Shown: piece by piece, positions 44,259 to 52,890 of the stretch
Numbering within the stretch: the stretch's first letter is position 1
How the letters are laid out: each line of letters starts with the position of its first letter
NCBI GenBank assembly: GCA_035560815.1
Contig: DATMYR010000010.1
Location: 1 to 64,000 of the forward strand
Direction: 5' to 3'
Origin: UBA5314 sp035560815
GTDB lineage: Bacteria > Bacillota > Syntrophomonadia > Syntrophomonadales > Syntrophomonadaceae
Length of the DNA stretch: 64,000 nt
Made by a program: the position numbers and the translations under genes
The notes under the pieces: model-generated
The model's database searches: none
What the model saw: the letters and a program-made list of their open reading frames with translations, nothing else
What the model was told of the DNA's origin: nothing

Positions 44259-44356
44259 ATGAAGGCCATGCTGTCATTGATGATAAATTGATAGGAACGA
44301 ATAATCAGACCACGAAGGCTGACAACCCGCCAGGAGCGGGAGCAATCTGCGTGGTC
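44259..44356 (+). ncRNA. Leader element A (CCAYGAAGG family) ahead of the DUF3842 operon
   Basis: Hairpin 44308-44356: outer arms GACCACG/CGTGGTC, 5' internal side AAGGCTGACAA, inner hairpin CCCGC-CAGGA-GCGGG, 3' side AGCAATCTG, then TTTGTTGTG. The conserved string ACCACGAAGG is at 44309-44318. A related CATGAAGGC occurs at 44260-44268. A further hairpin GCCAGGTTC/GAACCAGGC (44365-44387) lies before the coding start at 44525. Same architecture as elements B, C and D. Confidence 0.6.
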
Positions 44357-44524
44357 TTTGTTGTGCCAGGTTCTTGTGGAACCAGGCTTTCGAACAAATT
44401 ATTATGGATGAGGTTCTGCGACTTGCAGCAGGCATTCTCCAGGGGAGTTGGGTTTATTATGACTTTCAATATGCTATACTTATCGAAGAAAAATCTTAGC
44501 CAAGCCAGAATTGGAGGATCTACT

Positions 44525-44956
44525 GTGAAAATCGCAGTTGTTGACGGCCAGGGTGGGGGAATCGGCCGGATAATTGTGGAGAAGCTACGACAGGAGCTTG
44601 ATCAGAAATGCAGCATCATTGGTCTGGGTACCAATGCGGTAGCTGCATCGGTTATGCTTCGGGCCGGAGCCAACGAAGGCGCCAGCGGTGAGAACGCGGT
44701 CATATTTTCCGCACCGCGAATGGACCTCATCGTCGGTTCGGTGGCGGTGATCGCGGCCAATTCTTTTTCCGGTGAGCTGAGCCCCAAAATGGCCGAGGCC
44801 ATTGCCAGTTCCCCGGCGTTTAAGATCCTGCTCCCTTTGAATCGCTGTGGTATAAGTATTGCCGGGGTAGCGGATGATCCCTTACCCATACAGGTGGATC
44901 AAATGGTGGTGCAGGTGAAAGATTTCTACCAACAATTTCGCAATGAATGCCGCTAA
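44525..44956 (+). CDS. DUF3842 family protein
   Basis: 143 residues from GTG 44525, with TTGGAGGA upstream; the frame stays open further back through the leader but has no site there. 'VKIAVVDGQGGGIGRIIVEKLRQEL' is a Gly-rich Rossmann-like loop; 'ALGTNAVAASVMLRAGANEGASGENAV' in form, 'DLIVGSVAVIAANSFSGELSPKMAEAIASSPAFKILLPLNRC' complete the DUF3842 signature. Family found in anaerobes near metal and hydrogenase genes; function unknown. First gene of a three-gene operon with FmdE and the CooT fusion. Confidence 0.88.
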   Translation: MKIAVVDGQGGGIGRIIVEKLRQELDQKCSIIGLGTNAVAASVMLRAGANEGASGENAVIFSAPRMDLIVGSVAVIAANSFSGELSPKMAEAIASSPAFKILLPLNRCGISIAGVADDPLPIQVDQMVVQVKDFYQQFRNECR

Positions 44957-44976
44957 TGTAGAAAGGTGGATGCGTT

Positions 44977-45576
44977 ATGTGTAAAAATATGCCTCCTCTA
45001 GAACTGGCCATTCAATTTCATGGACACATCTGTCCGGGCCTTTTAATGGGGATTCGGGTGGCAGAATTTGCCCTGGAGTACCTGGGTGTGGAGCCGGATA
45101 GTGATGAAGAACTGGTGGCCATTGTGGAGACCGACTCCTGCGGAGTGGATGCGATTCAATCGATCCTGGGCTGCACGTTTGGTAAGGGAAATCTGATTTT
45201 TAAAGACTATGGCAAAAACGTTTACACTATAGCCCGGCGGGACACGAATCGAGCGGTGCGCATCGCCCAGAAATTCGGAGTAAAATTCGGCCCGGAGTGG
45301 CCGCGCTATCGAGAATTGGCCAACCAGAAGAACCTGAGCGGGGAAGAGCTGAACGAAAAGGAAAACCTGATCGGGATCATCTTTGAAAAGCTGATGACAA
45401 TGCCTTTTGAAGAGCTTTTTACCAGCCGGGATGTTGAAATGGAGCTTCCCGAGAAAGCCAGAATTGCAGGGACTGTACAGTGTGAGTCCTGCGGAGAAGG
45501 AGTCATGGAAAGCCGGACTTTTGTTAGTGAAAAAGGAGTTTTGTGCCAGCCGTGTGCCAGCAAAGAGGGGGTTTAA
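44977..45576 (+). CDS. FmdE family protein with C-terminal zinc finger
   Basis: 199 residues, ATG 44977 with AAAGGTGG. N-terminal FmdE domain (about 1-150): 'AIQFHGHICPGLLMGIRVAEFALEYLG' with the conserved HGHxCPG, and 'VETDSCGVDAIQSILGCTFGKGNL' with its DxCxxDA motif. C-terminal Cys pairs 'CESCGE' and 'CQPCAS' (about 171-195) form a TraR/DksA-type zinc ribbon. FmdE proteins were named from molybdenum formylmethanofuran dehydrogenase operons and bind metal; exact role unknown. The context here is nickel handling. Confidence 0.88.
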   Translation: MCKNMPPLELAIQFHGHICPGLLMGIRVAEFALEYLGVEPDSDEELVAIVETDSCGVDAIQSILGCTFGKGNLIFKDYGKNVYTIARRDTNRAVRIAQKFGVKFGPEWPRYRELANQKNLSGEELNEKENLIGIIFEKLMTMPFEELFTSRDVEMELPEKARIAGTVQCESCGEGVMESRTFVSEKGVLCQPCASKEGV

Positions 45577-45579
45577 TCG

Positions 45580-46377
45580 ATGTGTGAATCCAATGTCTAT
45601 TTGAACCGGGAGGGAAATGAAGAACTGGTCATGGAGCGGGTGGACCGCATTGTTCCCGGACTTGATGACAATGTCTTTCTGGAGAATATTTTTGGCGAAC
45701 GCAAAGTCTTGCGGGCTAGAATCAAGGAAATGGAATTGGTGCATCACCGCATCGTCCTGGAAGAAATCCCCGAAGAGCAAAGCGCGGTGGATACTGAAAT
45801 CTGGATCGAGCCGCAGACCGATCACGGGCACTTTCATGCTGGAGAAGACGTAGCTTTGAAGGTAATGAAGGGTTATAATATGAAACCTTCCGACCTGGAT
45901 ATCTCTCAGGTCCGGGCGGTGATGGTCAACGAGGATGGGCAGAATCAGGTGGAGATTCACATGCACCATGGCGTTGGCGAGATCAACATTGGCCATGAAA
46001 CCGATGGCTTGATTCAGCTGTTTGTGCAGGAAAATACGGATAAAGACCGCTATGGGAAAATCGTTCTGGAAATTGGGCACCATCACCACCATGAACTTCA
46101 GCCATTGGGTCTGCCTTTGGAAATCGTGCCCTGCGGGTACAGCCACGCTCGTATGGGAGAGCAATATGAGATTGTGGTACTGAAGGATGGGGCTGCTTTG
46201 CCCGGGGTGGAAGTAAAGGCTACCTTTGCAGGAACCCACAGCCCCGATTACCCCCACCGTTTGATAACAGGAAGCGATGGAAAAACCCGGCTCTTTTTAT
46301 CAGCCCGGGGCAACTATCTTTTTACCGTCAGTGTCGATAATGTGATTAGTACCTTTACCCTGGTGAAGAGTTTCTAG
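45580..46377 (+). CDS. CooT-like nickel-binding domain fused to a His-rich DUF4198-like domain
   Basis: 265 residues, ATG 45580, 3 bases after the fmdE stop. Residues 1-62 follow CooT: start M-C-E-S-N-V-Y-L, with Cys2 as the nickel ligand in CooT, then 'LENIFGERKVLRARIKEMELVHHRIVLEEI'. Residues about 80-265 resemble the DUF4198/carboxypeptidase-regulatory-like domain seen in nickel uptake proteins, with His clusters 'HMHHG' (about 127) and five consecutive His (about 167). No signal peptide visible. The fusion is unusual, since CooT is normally alone (~65 residues). I infer a cytoplasmic nickel store or chaperone. Confidence 0.78.
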   Translation: MCESNVYLNREGNEELVMERVDRIVPGLDDNVFLENIFGERKVLRARIKEMELVHHRIVLEEIPEEQSAVDTEIWIEPQTDHGHFHAGEDVALKVMKGYNMKPSDLDISQVRAVMVNEDGQNQVEIHMHHGVGEINIGHETDGLIQLFVQENTDKDRYGKIVLEIGHHHHHELQPLGLPLEIVPCGYSHARMGEQYEIVVLKDGAALPGVEVKATFAGTHSPDYPHRLITGSDGKTRLFLSARGNYLFTVSVDNVISTFTLVKSF

Positions 46378-46476
46378 TTTTAACATCAGATACCGATTCG
46401 AACAGCAGGTCCTTCTGAAGAAGGACAAGAAATTCGAACTGATTTATTTCAAACTCAAAATAATGTAGGACCTATC

Positions 46477-46533
46477 AACCATGAAGGTGTTAGGTGGCGA
46501 GAAGCCACCGAATGCTGTCATGGTTGTTTTTTT
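46477..46533 (+). ncRNA. Leader element B (CCAYGAAGG family) ahead of the [FeFe] hydrogenase operon
   Basis: Outer arms AACCATGA/TCATGGTT (46477-46484, 46518-46525), inner hairpin GGTGGC-GAGAA-GCCACC (46493-46509), then GTTTTTTT: structurally a rho-independent terminator placed 127 bases before the start codon. Conserved ACCATGAAGGT at 46478-46488. A stand-alone hairpin GTCCTTC-TGAA-GAAGGAC at 46409-46426 marks the end of the previous operon. Confidence 0.65.
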
Positions 46534-46652
46534 GTGCCTGGAAGGTTATTGAAATGCGGGCAGAACCTGCTTGGAAAGCTGACCGGGTTGTAAGGAGGTG
46601 AAAGAAGCAGAGGCCAATAAGTGCCACTAAATACTATGTGGGAGGGATATAA

Positions 46653-47819
46653 TTGAGTGCGATCTTAACTGATGGGGTCATTAAAGTCGAGGGAACCTGC
46701 AAGGCCTGCGACCATTGCACCTCGGTCTGCCCTACCGGTGCCATCTCAGGCTGGCTGGGACAACAGCACCATATAGACCCCAAAAAATGCTTGAACTGTG
46801 GACAATGCCTGATAAACTGCCCCTTTGAAAGGATTACTGAATCCAGTATGGTAGACCAGGTAAAGCAGGCCTTGAAGGACCCGAACAAGTATGTGGTCGT
46901 TCAGGAGGCTCCTGCAGTCCGGGTAGCCCTGGGAGAGCCCTTTGGACTGCCCCCGGGCACCAATGTAAAAGGTAAAATGCATGCCGCTCTGCGTAAGCTG
47001 GGCTTTAAACAGGTTTACGACACCGAGTTCACAGCCGACTTGACGATCATGGAGGAAGGCACCGAACTGATCAACCGGGTTTTCAATGCGGTGGGAGCGG
47101 TAAAGGACGAACATGCCGGTCCTCTGCCCCAGTTTACTTCCTGCTGCCCGGCCTGGATCAGGTATGCAGAAGTGAACTATCCCAAAATAATTCCCTACCT
47201 GTCCTCCGCCAAGTCTCCCCAGCAGATGTTCGGTGCAGTGGCCAAGACCTATGCCGCTCAAAAGCTGGGTGTTGACCCAGCCAAGATGTATGTAGTTTCC
47301 GTGATGCCCTGCACAGCCAAAAAGTATGAATGCGAGCGCTCTGAGTTCATATCCAGCGGATATAAGGACGTCGATGCGGTGATTACCACCCGGGAACTGG
47401 CTGACCTGATCAAGGAAAACAAGATCGATTTCCTCAACCTGAAAGACGAACAGGCGGACAAACTTATCGGTTCCTCAACCGGTGCAGCTACCATTTTCGG
47501 GGTTACCGGCGGGGTTATGGAAGCTGCTCTGCGTACTGCCTATGAAATCCTAAGCGGGCAGACTCTGGGTGATGTGGAGATCAAAGCGGTCCGCGGCCGA
47601 GCGCCGGTGCGCGAGGCCAGCGTCGATATTCCCATCAAAGCCCTGGGCGGCAAGCCCTTGACCGTGAATGTGGCCATTGTTACCGGAACCAAGAATGTGG
47701 CCCCGGTTATTGAAGACGTCCTGGCTGGACGCAGCAAGTACCATTTCATTGAAGTGATGAACTGTCCCGGCGGCTGCATCAACGGCGGTGGGCAGCCCAT
47801 TCGGCGTGATATGGACTAG
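46653..47819 (+). CDS. hydA: [FeFe] hydrogenase large (catalytic) subunit
   Basis: 388 residues, TTG 46653 behind GGGAGGGA. Two [4Fe-4S] ferredoxin motifs at the start (C-x2-C-x2-C-x3-C: 'CKACDHCTSVCP' and 'CLNCGQCLINCP'), then the H-cluster motifs: L1 'TSCCPAW' (about 162), L2 'MPCTAKKYE' (about 214), L3 'MNCPGGCINGGGQP' (about 370; Asn replaces the common Ala before Cys). It catalyses reversible H2 oxidation. The C-terminal small-subunit domain is encoded separately by the next gene, as in periplasmic dimeric enzymes. Expected to be exported with its Tat partner. The maturases HydE/F/G are not in the window. Confidence 0.93.
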   Translation: MSAILTDGVIKVEGTCKACDHCTSVCPTGAISGWLGQQHHIDPKKCLNCGQCLINCPFERITESSMVDQVKQALKDPNKYVVVQEAPAVRVALGEPFGLPPGTNVKGKMHAALRKLGFKQVYDTEFTADLTIMEEGTELINRVFNAVGAVKDEHAGPLPQFTSCCPAWIRYAEVNYPKIIPYLSSAKSPQQMFGAVAKTYAAQKLGVDPAKMYVVSVMPCTAKKYECERSEFISSGYKDVDAVITTRELADLIKENKIDFLNLKDEQADKLIGSSTGAATIFGVTGGVMEAALRTAYEILSGQTLGDVEIKAVRGRAPVREASVDIPIKALGGKPLTVNVAIVTGTKNVAPVIEDVLAGRSKYHFIEVMNCPGGCINGGGQPIRRDMD

Positions 47820-47837
47820 AGAAGGAGGTGGCATTTC

Positions 47838-48209
47838 ATGAATATTTTTTCGGATCGAGAGGGTATGACCCGGCGCCAGTTTTTTAAAGGCACTGGCTTG
47901 CTTCTGGCAACTGCGGTCGTCACCGGCATATTCGCCAAACTTGGCTTTGATGCGTCGGCGGCCAGCGACGATTATATCAACAAGCGCATTGCCGGGATGT
48001 ATACCCTGGATGAGAGCATGACTCTGCGTAAATCGCACCTGAACCCGGAAATAGCGCAGATTTATAAAGATTTTCTGTCCCCCGGGGAAGTAAAGCCCCT
48101 AACGGAGAAATCGGAACGGTTGCTCCATACGAAATATGGAAAGGACATCCCGGCCTTAATCGAGGAACTGAAAAAACCAGGCGAATCTGGCACCCACCAG
48201 GCTGCCTAA
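47838..48209 (+). CDS. hydB: [FeFe] hydrogenase small subunit with Tat signal
   Basis: 123 residues, ATG 47838 with GAAGGAGGTG. Twin-arginine signal 'MTRRQFFKGTGLLLATAVVTGIF' (about 10-32). The mature part is the iron-hydrogenase small-subunit domain: 'YINKRIAGMYTLDESMTLRKSHLNPEIAQIYKDFL' (about 46-80) and 'LLHTKYG'. It wraps the catalytic subunit and carries it across the membrane by the Tat pathway, so the enzyme works outside. 18 bases after the large subunit gene, 12 before cytochrome b. Confidence 0.92.
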   Translation: MNIFSDREGMTRRQFFKGTGLLLATAVVTGIFAKLGFDASAASDDYINKRIAGMYTLDESMTLRKSHLNPEIAQIYKDFLSPGEVKPLTEKSERLLHTKYGKDIPALIEELKKPGESGTHQAA

Positions 48210-48221
48210 GGAGGGTTATTG

Positions 48222-48881
48222 ATGAGTGATGTGCAAGGAAAGGTTCTCAAACATGGCGGGCAGACCCGTAGTATGCACTGGATGCACCTGCTGGCCTTCC
48301 TGATTCTGGGCCTGACCGGTATCGGTTTTTATTGGGATATCGGGGTCATTTCCAATCTGTTCGGAGGACCGGCCAATGCTTCGCTGGTGCACCGTTGGAC
48401 CGGGGTGGTATTCACGGTGGGGCCGGCGCTCTATATCTTTTTGAATTTCGATCGATTTTCCCGCTTCATTGATACTATATCTCATATAACGAAAGAGGAT
48501 ATGGGTTGGCTGAAAGTAATGGGGGGCTACCTGCCATTTATCAAAGTGGACCAGGTTCCGCCTCCGGATAAGTACAATGCCGGGCAGAAGATGCTGGGCT
48601 GGATGATTATCCTGGGCTGTCTGTTGATGATTCTTACCGGCTTCCCCATGTGGGTATGGCGGCACGATCTACCGCCCGTCTTCCTCAGCCTTTGCTACAA
48701 TGTGCATTTCTGGACCGCTATCGTCTTGATCCTTCTGGTCGGCGGGCACTTTTTCCTGGCCGCCATCCACCCCAAGTCCCGGGTGGAATTCGGCTCCATG
48801 ATGCTCGACGGCTACATCGACGCAGGGATCAGCGAACATCACAATGCCAAGTGGTATGCGGAACTGAAGCAAGTGGAATAA
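48222..48881 (+). CDS. Cytochrome b subunit of the [FeFe] hydrogenase
   Basis: 219 residues, ATG 48222 (TTG 48219 next to it) behind AAGGAGGG. Four membrane helices of the formate dehydrogenase gamma/Ni,Fe-hydrogenase I cytochrome b family: 'TRSMHWMHLLAFLILGLTGIGFY' with heme His in helix 1, 'SLVHRWTGVVFTVGPALYIFL', 'KMLGWMIILGCLLMILTGFPMW', 'VHFWTAIVLILLVGGHFFLAAIHP' with further His ligands. Takes electrons from the extracytoplasmic hydrogenase into the membrane, probably to quinone. Last gene before a perfect terminator. Confidence 0.9.
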   Translation: MSDVQGKVLKHGGQTRSMHWMHLLAFLILGLTGIGFYWDIGVISNLFGGPANASLVHRWTGVVFTVGPALYIFLNFDRFSRFIDTISHITKEDMGWLKVMGGYLPFIKVDQVPPPDKYNAGQKMLGWMIILGCLLMILTGFPMWVWRHDLPPVFLSLCYNVHFWTAIVLILLVGGHFFLAAIHPKSRVEFGSMMLDGYIDAGISEHHNAKWYAELKQVE

Positions 48882-48903
48882 ATCCTATTTTCCCATCTAT
48901 TAC

Positions 48904-48940
48904 TTGGGGCAGGTATGGCTGAACCATACCTGCCCCAAAT
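48904..48940 (+). terminator. Strong rho-independent terminator
   Basis: 15-bp perfect arms TTGGGGCAGGTATGG/CCATACCTGCCCCAA, loop CTGAA, followed by ATTTAATCTT. Confidence 0.85.
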
Positions 48941-49217
48941 TTAATCTTCACTACTAATTAATAGGGGAGAACCTGTGCGACGAGATTGCTATACGCATAT
49001 TAATGCCTGAGTGGATAAGGCTTCATTTTCGATTCATAACGATATAACTTATGGCTCTTTGGGTTTGTTTTTGGTTTGTTATAGAAGGAATAATATGCCA
49101 GGTGTCGAATAATTATAATTGGAATTCGTTACGTGAAGTAATGCTTTAGGCTTTATAGAATTTGGGTCATTAGTGTTTCTATTCGGGGCGAAATGTCTTC
49201 TCTAGTATGCAACGTAT
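48941..49217 (+). other. Upstream region of the nickel importer operon
   Basis: 277 AT-rich bases between the hydrogenase terminator and leader element C. It must contain the promoter, but no clear -35/-10 pair could be chosen. Confidence 0.4.
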
Positions 49218-49280
49218 AACCACGAAGGTTACTTTCTCTGCTGAAGCAGGGACGGTTTTTCGTGGTTATTTTGTTTTTTA
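49218..49280 (+). ncRNA. Leader element C (CCAYGAAGG family) ahead of the nik operon
   Basis: Outer arms AACCACGAA/TTCGTGGTT (49218-49226, 49259-49267), inner hairpin CTCTGC-TGAA-GCAGGG (49236-49251), then ATTTTGTTTTTTA. Conserved ACCACGAAGGT at 49219-49229. It is a strong intrinsic terminator 114 bases before the nikA start. Confidence 0.65.
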
Positions 49281-49381
49281 GGGGGTGAACAGCGCTCAAA
49301 ACCGCTCAATATTTGTAGAAGACTCCACATTGGGGAGTTCTGTCCATACCCACTGATATTAGTAAAATGGGAGTGAAGAAT

Positions 49382-50977
49382 ATGGTAAGAAAAATCTGGG
49401 CACTGTTAATCGTCCTGGCTCTATTTTTATCCCTTGTGGCTATAGCCGGATGTAATAAGAAAGATAATGCCATGACTAAGAAAGATGAATTGGTCCTGGC
49501 CCTTGTTACTGCGGAGCCTGATACAGGACTTGACACCATCACCGGTTGGGGTCGTTATGGCTCCCCCCTTTTTCAGAGCACCCTGTTAAGCAGGGATGTG
49601 AATTTAAACATTATCAATGACCTGGCTACTGGCTATGAGGTAAGCTCTGATGGGCTGGTCTGGACGGTAAAAATCCGTAATGACGTAAAATTCTCTGACG
49701 GTCAACCTCTCACCGCTGAAGATGTGGCCTTTACTTTTGACACAGCTGCCAAAAGCGGTTCCGTAGTGGATCTCAGCGTGATGCAAAATGTGCAGGTTAT
49801 TGATCCGTATACAGTAAAATTTACCCTGAAACATCCCGCATCCACTTTCGTGGTGCAGTTGATCTCCACGGGCATTGTTCCCAAACATGCTTATGGGAAA
49901 GATTATGCTGAAAAACCGTTAGGTTCAGGACCATTCAAATTTGTGCAATGGGATAAAGGACAGCAGTTGATCGTAGAAGCCAACCCCTTGTACTACCGGG
50001 AAAAACCCGCCTTCAAGAAAATCACCTTTCTTTTCCTGGCGGAAGATTCGGCCTTTGCTGCGGCTAAATCCGGAAAAGTCGATATTGCAGTGATTCCTGC
50101 CACTTTGGCCCGACAAAATGTGCCTGGCTATACTCTGTTGGCCCTGCAGACGGTGGATAATCGCGGCATTGGATTTCCCACTGAAAAAGCTGGAGGGAAA
50201 ACCAAAGAAGGCTACCCGATCGGCAATGACGTGACTTCCGATATAGCGATTCGTAAAGCTATCAATATAGGCATTGATCGGAAAGCCATGGTGGACGGGG
50301 TTTTGGATGGCTATGGAACGGTCGCTTATTCCGGGTGTGATCACCTTCCCTGGTGGAACCCGGATACAGTCATTACGGATAAGGATATTGAAGGAGCTAA
50401 GAAGATCCTGGCCGATGCAGGATGGAAAGACCTCAATGGTGATGGGTTTCTGGAAAAAGGCAGCGTAGAGGCCCAGTTCACATTGCTTTATCCAGCCAGC
50501 GACCAGGTTCGGCAGTCCCTGGCCATAGCCGCTGCCGACCAGATTAAAGCTCTAGGCATCAAGGTGACCGTTGAGGGCAAGAGCTGGGATGATATCCAAC
50601 CATTGATGCATGCCAACCCGGTGCTTTTCGGTTGGGGTAGCCATGATCCCCTGGAGATGTATAACCTGTACTACAGCAAATCAGGGGGTGTGGAGTGGTA
50701 TAATGCGGGCTTCTATCGCAATCCTACTGTAGACGCTTATCTAGATAAAGCCCTGGCGGCTAACAGTGAGGCAGAAGCGCTGCCCTACTGGAAAAAGGCT
50801 CAATGGGACGGCCAAACCGGATTTAGCGCACTGGGAGACGCACCCTGGGCCTGGATGGTAAATATCAAGCACCTCTATCTGGTGCGTAATGATCTGGAAA
50901 TAGGAAAACAGAAGATCCAGGTGCACGGCAGCGGGTGGCCGCTCACCGACAATATTGCCAATTGGCATTGGAAGTAA
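49382..50977 (+). CDS. nikA: Nickel/peptide-type ABC transporter substrate-binding lipoprotein
   Basis: 531 residues from ATG 49382 with GGGAGTGA upstream. Lipoprotein signal with lipobox 'IAGC' (Cys about 24). SBP family 5 fold: 'LATGYEVSSDGLVWTVKIRNDVKFSDGQPLTAEDVAFTFDTA' (about 75-116), 'GSGPFKFVQWDKGQQLIVEANPLYYREKPAFKKITF' (about 182-218), and 'AIRKAINIGIDRKAMVDGVLDG'. First of five genes that form a complete importer next to other nickel genes, so NikA is more likely than an oligopeptide binder. Captures Ni(II) or a Ni-chelate outside the membrane. Confidence 0.88.
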   Translation: MVRKIWALLIVLALFLSLVAIAGCNKKDNAMTKKDELVLALVTAEPDTGLDTITGWGRYGSPLFQSTLLSRDVNLNIINDLATGYEVSSDGLVWTVKIRNDVKFSDGQPLTAEDVAFTFDTAAKSGSVVDLSVMQNVQVIDPYTVKFTLKHPASTFVVQLISTGIVPKHAYGKDYAEKPLGSGPFKFVQWDKGQQLIVEANPLYYREKPAFKKITFLFLAEDSAFAAAKSGKVDIAVIPATLARQNVPGYTLLALQTVDNRGIGFPTEKAGGKTKEGYPIGNDVTSDIAIRKAINIGIDRKAMVDGVLDGYGTVAYSGCDHLPWWNPDTVITDKDIEGAKKILADAGWKDLNGDGFLEKGSVEAQFTLLYPASDQVRQSLAIAAADQIKALGIKVTVEGKSWDDIQPLMHANPVLFGWGSHDPLEMYNLYYSKSGGVEWYNAGFYRNPTVDAYLDKALAANSEAEALPYWKKAQWDGQTGFSALGDAPWAWMVNIKHLYLVRNDLEIGKQKIQVHGSGWPLTDNIANWHWK

Positions 50978-50997
50978 AAGAAGGGGTCGTTGCCAAG

Positions 50998-51990
50998 TTG
51001 CGTTTAAGAAATATACTCCGTTATATGGGCGGAAAACTGCTTAGAATCGCATCGCTGCTCGTGGTGCTGTGCGGCCTCAGTTTCTGGCTGCTCAGTCATT
51101 CCCCAATTGATCCGGTACGGGCTTATGTGGGTGCTGACATGCTGCGGGTGGGGCCTGAGCAGAGAGAACAGATTGCAGCCCACTGGGGGCTTGACCAACC
51201 ACCGCTGGAGAGAGGTATACGCTGGGCTTCAGCGGTTTTGCATGGTGATATGGGCACCTCCATGATTTTTCGTCTTCCAGTTATGACGGTGGTTAAGGAA
51301 CGATTTGCGGCTTCCCTGGCCCTTATGGGATTGGCCTGGTCATTTTCGGGAGTATTTGGCTTCCTGCTGGGCATTCTGGCTGGTATGAAACAAGGGACTT
51401 GGACGGACCGCCTGGTTAAATGGTACTGTTTAACCCTGGCCTCCACCCCTACGTTCTGGCTGGGACTGCTTCTGCTGATGGTTTTCTGTGTGTGGCTGCG
51501 TTGGTTTCCGCTGGGTCTGGGGGTGCCGGTCGGGGTTTTAAGCCAGGATGTCACCCTAACTGATCGCATCTATCACTTGATCCTTCCAGCGCTGACCTTG
51601 AGCATCATCGGCGTGGCCAATGTGGCCTTGCATACCCGGCAGAAGCTCATTGATGTCTTGAACAGTGATTATGTGCTCTTTGCCCGGGCTCGCGGCGAGG
51701 AAGGCCTGCAGCTTTTCTGGCGTCATGGCCTGCGAAATGTGGCTTTGCCCGCCATTACTTTACAATTTGCTTCCTTTGGAGAATTGTTTGGCGGCTCGGT
51801 ACTGGCCGAGCAGGTATTTTCCTACCCGGGATTGGGGCAAGCCACTGTGCAAGCTGGATTAAGAGGGGACCTGCCTTTGCTGTTGGGCATAACAATTTTT
51901 AGTGCCCTGTTTGTATTCAGCGGCAACCTTATCGCTGATCTCATTTATCTGTGGGTGGACCCACGGATTCGAAAGGAGGGCAGCGTATGA
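50998..51990 (+). CDS. nikB: Nickel ABC transporter permease NikB
   Basis: About 330 residues. The frame is open back into nikA, but TTG 50998, 20 bases after the nikA stop and 10 after AGGGG, is the likely start. Six membrane helices; the BPD_transp_1 coupling motif 'DYVLFARARGEEGLQLFWRHGLRNVALPAI' (about 221-250) contains the EAA-type loop. 'LSHSPIDPVRAYVGADMLRVGPEQREQIAAHWGLDQP' is the periplasmic loop after helix 1 typical of NikB/DppB. Forms the channel with NikC, overlapping its start by 4 bases. Confidence 0.9.
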   Translation: MRLRNILRYMGGKLLRIASLLVVLCGLSFWLLSHSPIDPVRAYVGADMLRVGPEQREQIAAHWGLDQPPLERGIRWASAVLHGDMGTSMIFRLPVMTVVKERFAASLALMGLAWSFSGVFGFLLGILAGMKQGTWTDRLVKWYCLTLASTPTFWLGLLLLMVFCVWLRWFPLGLGVPVGVLSQDVTLTDRIYHLILPALTLSIIGVANVALHTRQKLIDVLNSDYVLFARARGEEGLQLFWRHGLRNVALPAITLQFASFGELFGGSVLAEQVFSYPGLGQATVQAGLRGDLPLLLGITIFSALFVFSGNLIADLIYLWVDPRIRKEGSV

Positions 51991-52850
51991 CCGAGTTGGG
52001 TCTGGGCAAGCTCTCTCATTCTCCGGCCTGGACGTTGAATCGCCGGCAGCTGACCTTGATACAAACGGGGCTGGCAGCGCTGCTGCTCCTGGGAGTCATC
52101 ATCACAGGTCTGCTACTCAGTGACGAGAGGATCAGCACCCATTTTCAGGCGCGCTACCTCGCCCCGTCTCTGCAGCATCTTTTCGGTACGGACTGGTTGG
52201 GCAGGGATATGCTCACACGCAGTCTCAAAGGTCTCACCTTAAGTATAGGAGTTGGTTTCCTGGCTTCCACGGTCAGTGTGTTGATCGCACTGACTTTGGG
52301 TATGGCAGCAGCCACCCTGGGCCAGGCTGTCGATGCTGTCATCGGCTGGTTGGTGGATCTGTTCATAGGAATGCCCCACCTGGTATTGATTATCTTAATC
52401 GCCTTTGCTTTGGGTGGCGGGATGAAAGGCGTGGTGGTTGGAGTCGCCCTTACGCATTGGCCAAGTCTGACCCGGGTCATTCGGGCTGAAGTCTTGCAGC
52501 TGCGATCGGCTGAATTTGTCCAGATATCGCGTCATCTGGGACGCTCCCGCTGGTGGGTGGCTACCCGGCATATTATGCCTCATGTGATTCCGCAGCTTCT
52601 GGTGGGGCTGATTCTTCTATTCCCCCATGCCATTTTGCATGAGGCAGCTGTAACCTTTCTGGGTTTGGGTTTATCTCCGCATCAGCCTGCTATCGGCATT
52701 ATTCTTTCAGAGTCGATGCGCTATTTATCCACAGGTATGTGGTGGTTGGCTTTTTTCCCGGGGTTGTCATTGCTGCTAATCGTAAGGGCTTTCGATATCC
52801 TGGGCAACAACCTGCGCATGTTATCTGATCCCTATAGCGCCCATGAGTAA
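51987..52850 (+). CDS. nikC: Nickel ABC transporter permease NikC
   Basis: 287 residues, ATG 51987 with AAAGGAGGG, overlapping the nikB stop (ATGA). Six membrane helices; 'HLFGTDWLGRDMLTRSLKGLTLSIGVGFLA' (about 62-91) is the DppC/NikC entry loop, and 'AEFVQISRHLGRSRWWVATRHIMPHVIPQLLVG' (about 172-204) the ATPase-coupling EAA loop. Second permease of the importer. Confidence 0.9.
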   Translation: MTELGLGKLSHSPAWTLNRRQLTLIQTGLAALLLLGVIITGLLLSDERISTHFQARYLAPSLQHLFGTDWLGRDMLTRSLKGLTLSIGVGFLASTVSVLIALTLGMAAATLGQAVDAVIGWLVDLFIGMPHLVLIILIAFALGGGMKGVVVGVALTHWPSLTRVIRAEVLQLRSAEFVQISRHLGRSRWWVATRHIMPHVIPQLLVGLILLFPHAILHEAAVTFLGLGLSPHQPAIGIILSESMRYLSTGMWWLAFFPGLSLLLIVRAFDILGNNLRMLSDPYSAHE

Positions 52851-52890
52851 TTGGTCAGAGGCTGAGTTTATAAGAAGGAAGGTGAGATGA

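Noticed and set aside
44183..44524. N-terminal extension of the DUF3842 protein through the leader
   Set aside because: The extension has low protein-like character and covers the hairpin element; the SD at 44513-44518 and family length support the GTG at 44525.
45043..46257. 404-codon minus-strand frame opposite fmdE and the CooT fusion
   Set aside because: Shadow of two convincing plus-strand genes with motifs; the His/Phe-rich translation has no family pattern.
49218..49280. Known NiCo (czcD) riboswitch in the nikA leader
   Set aside because: The compact four-way junction and its conserved G-rich joints were not found; the structure is a simple two-tier hairpin with CCACGAAGG.
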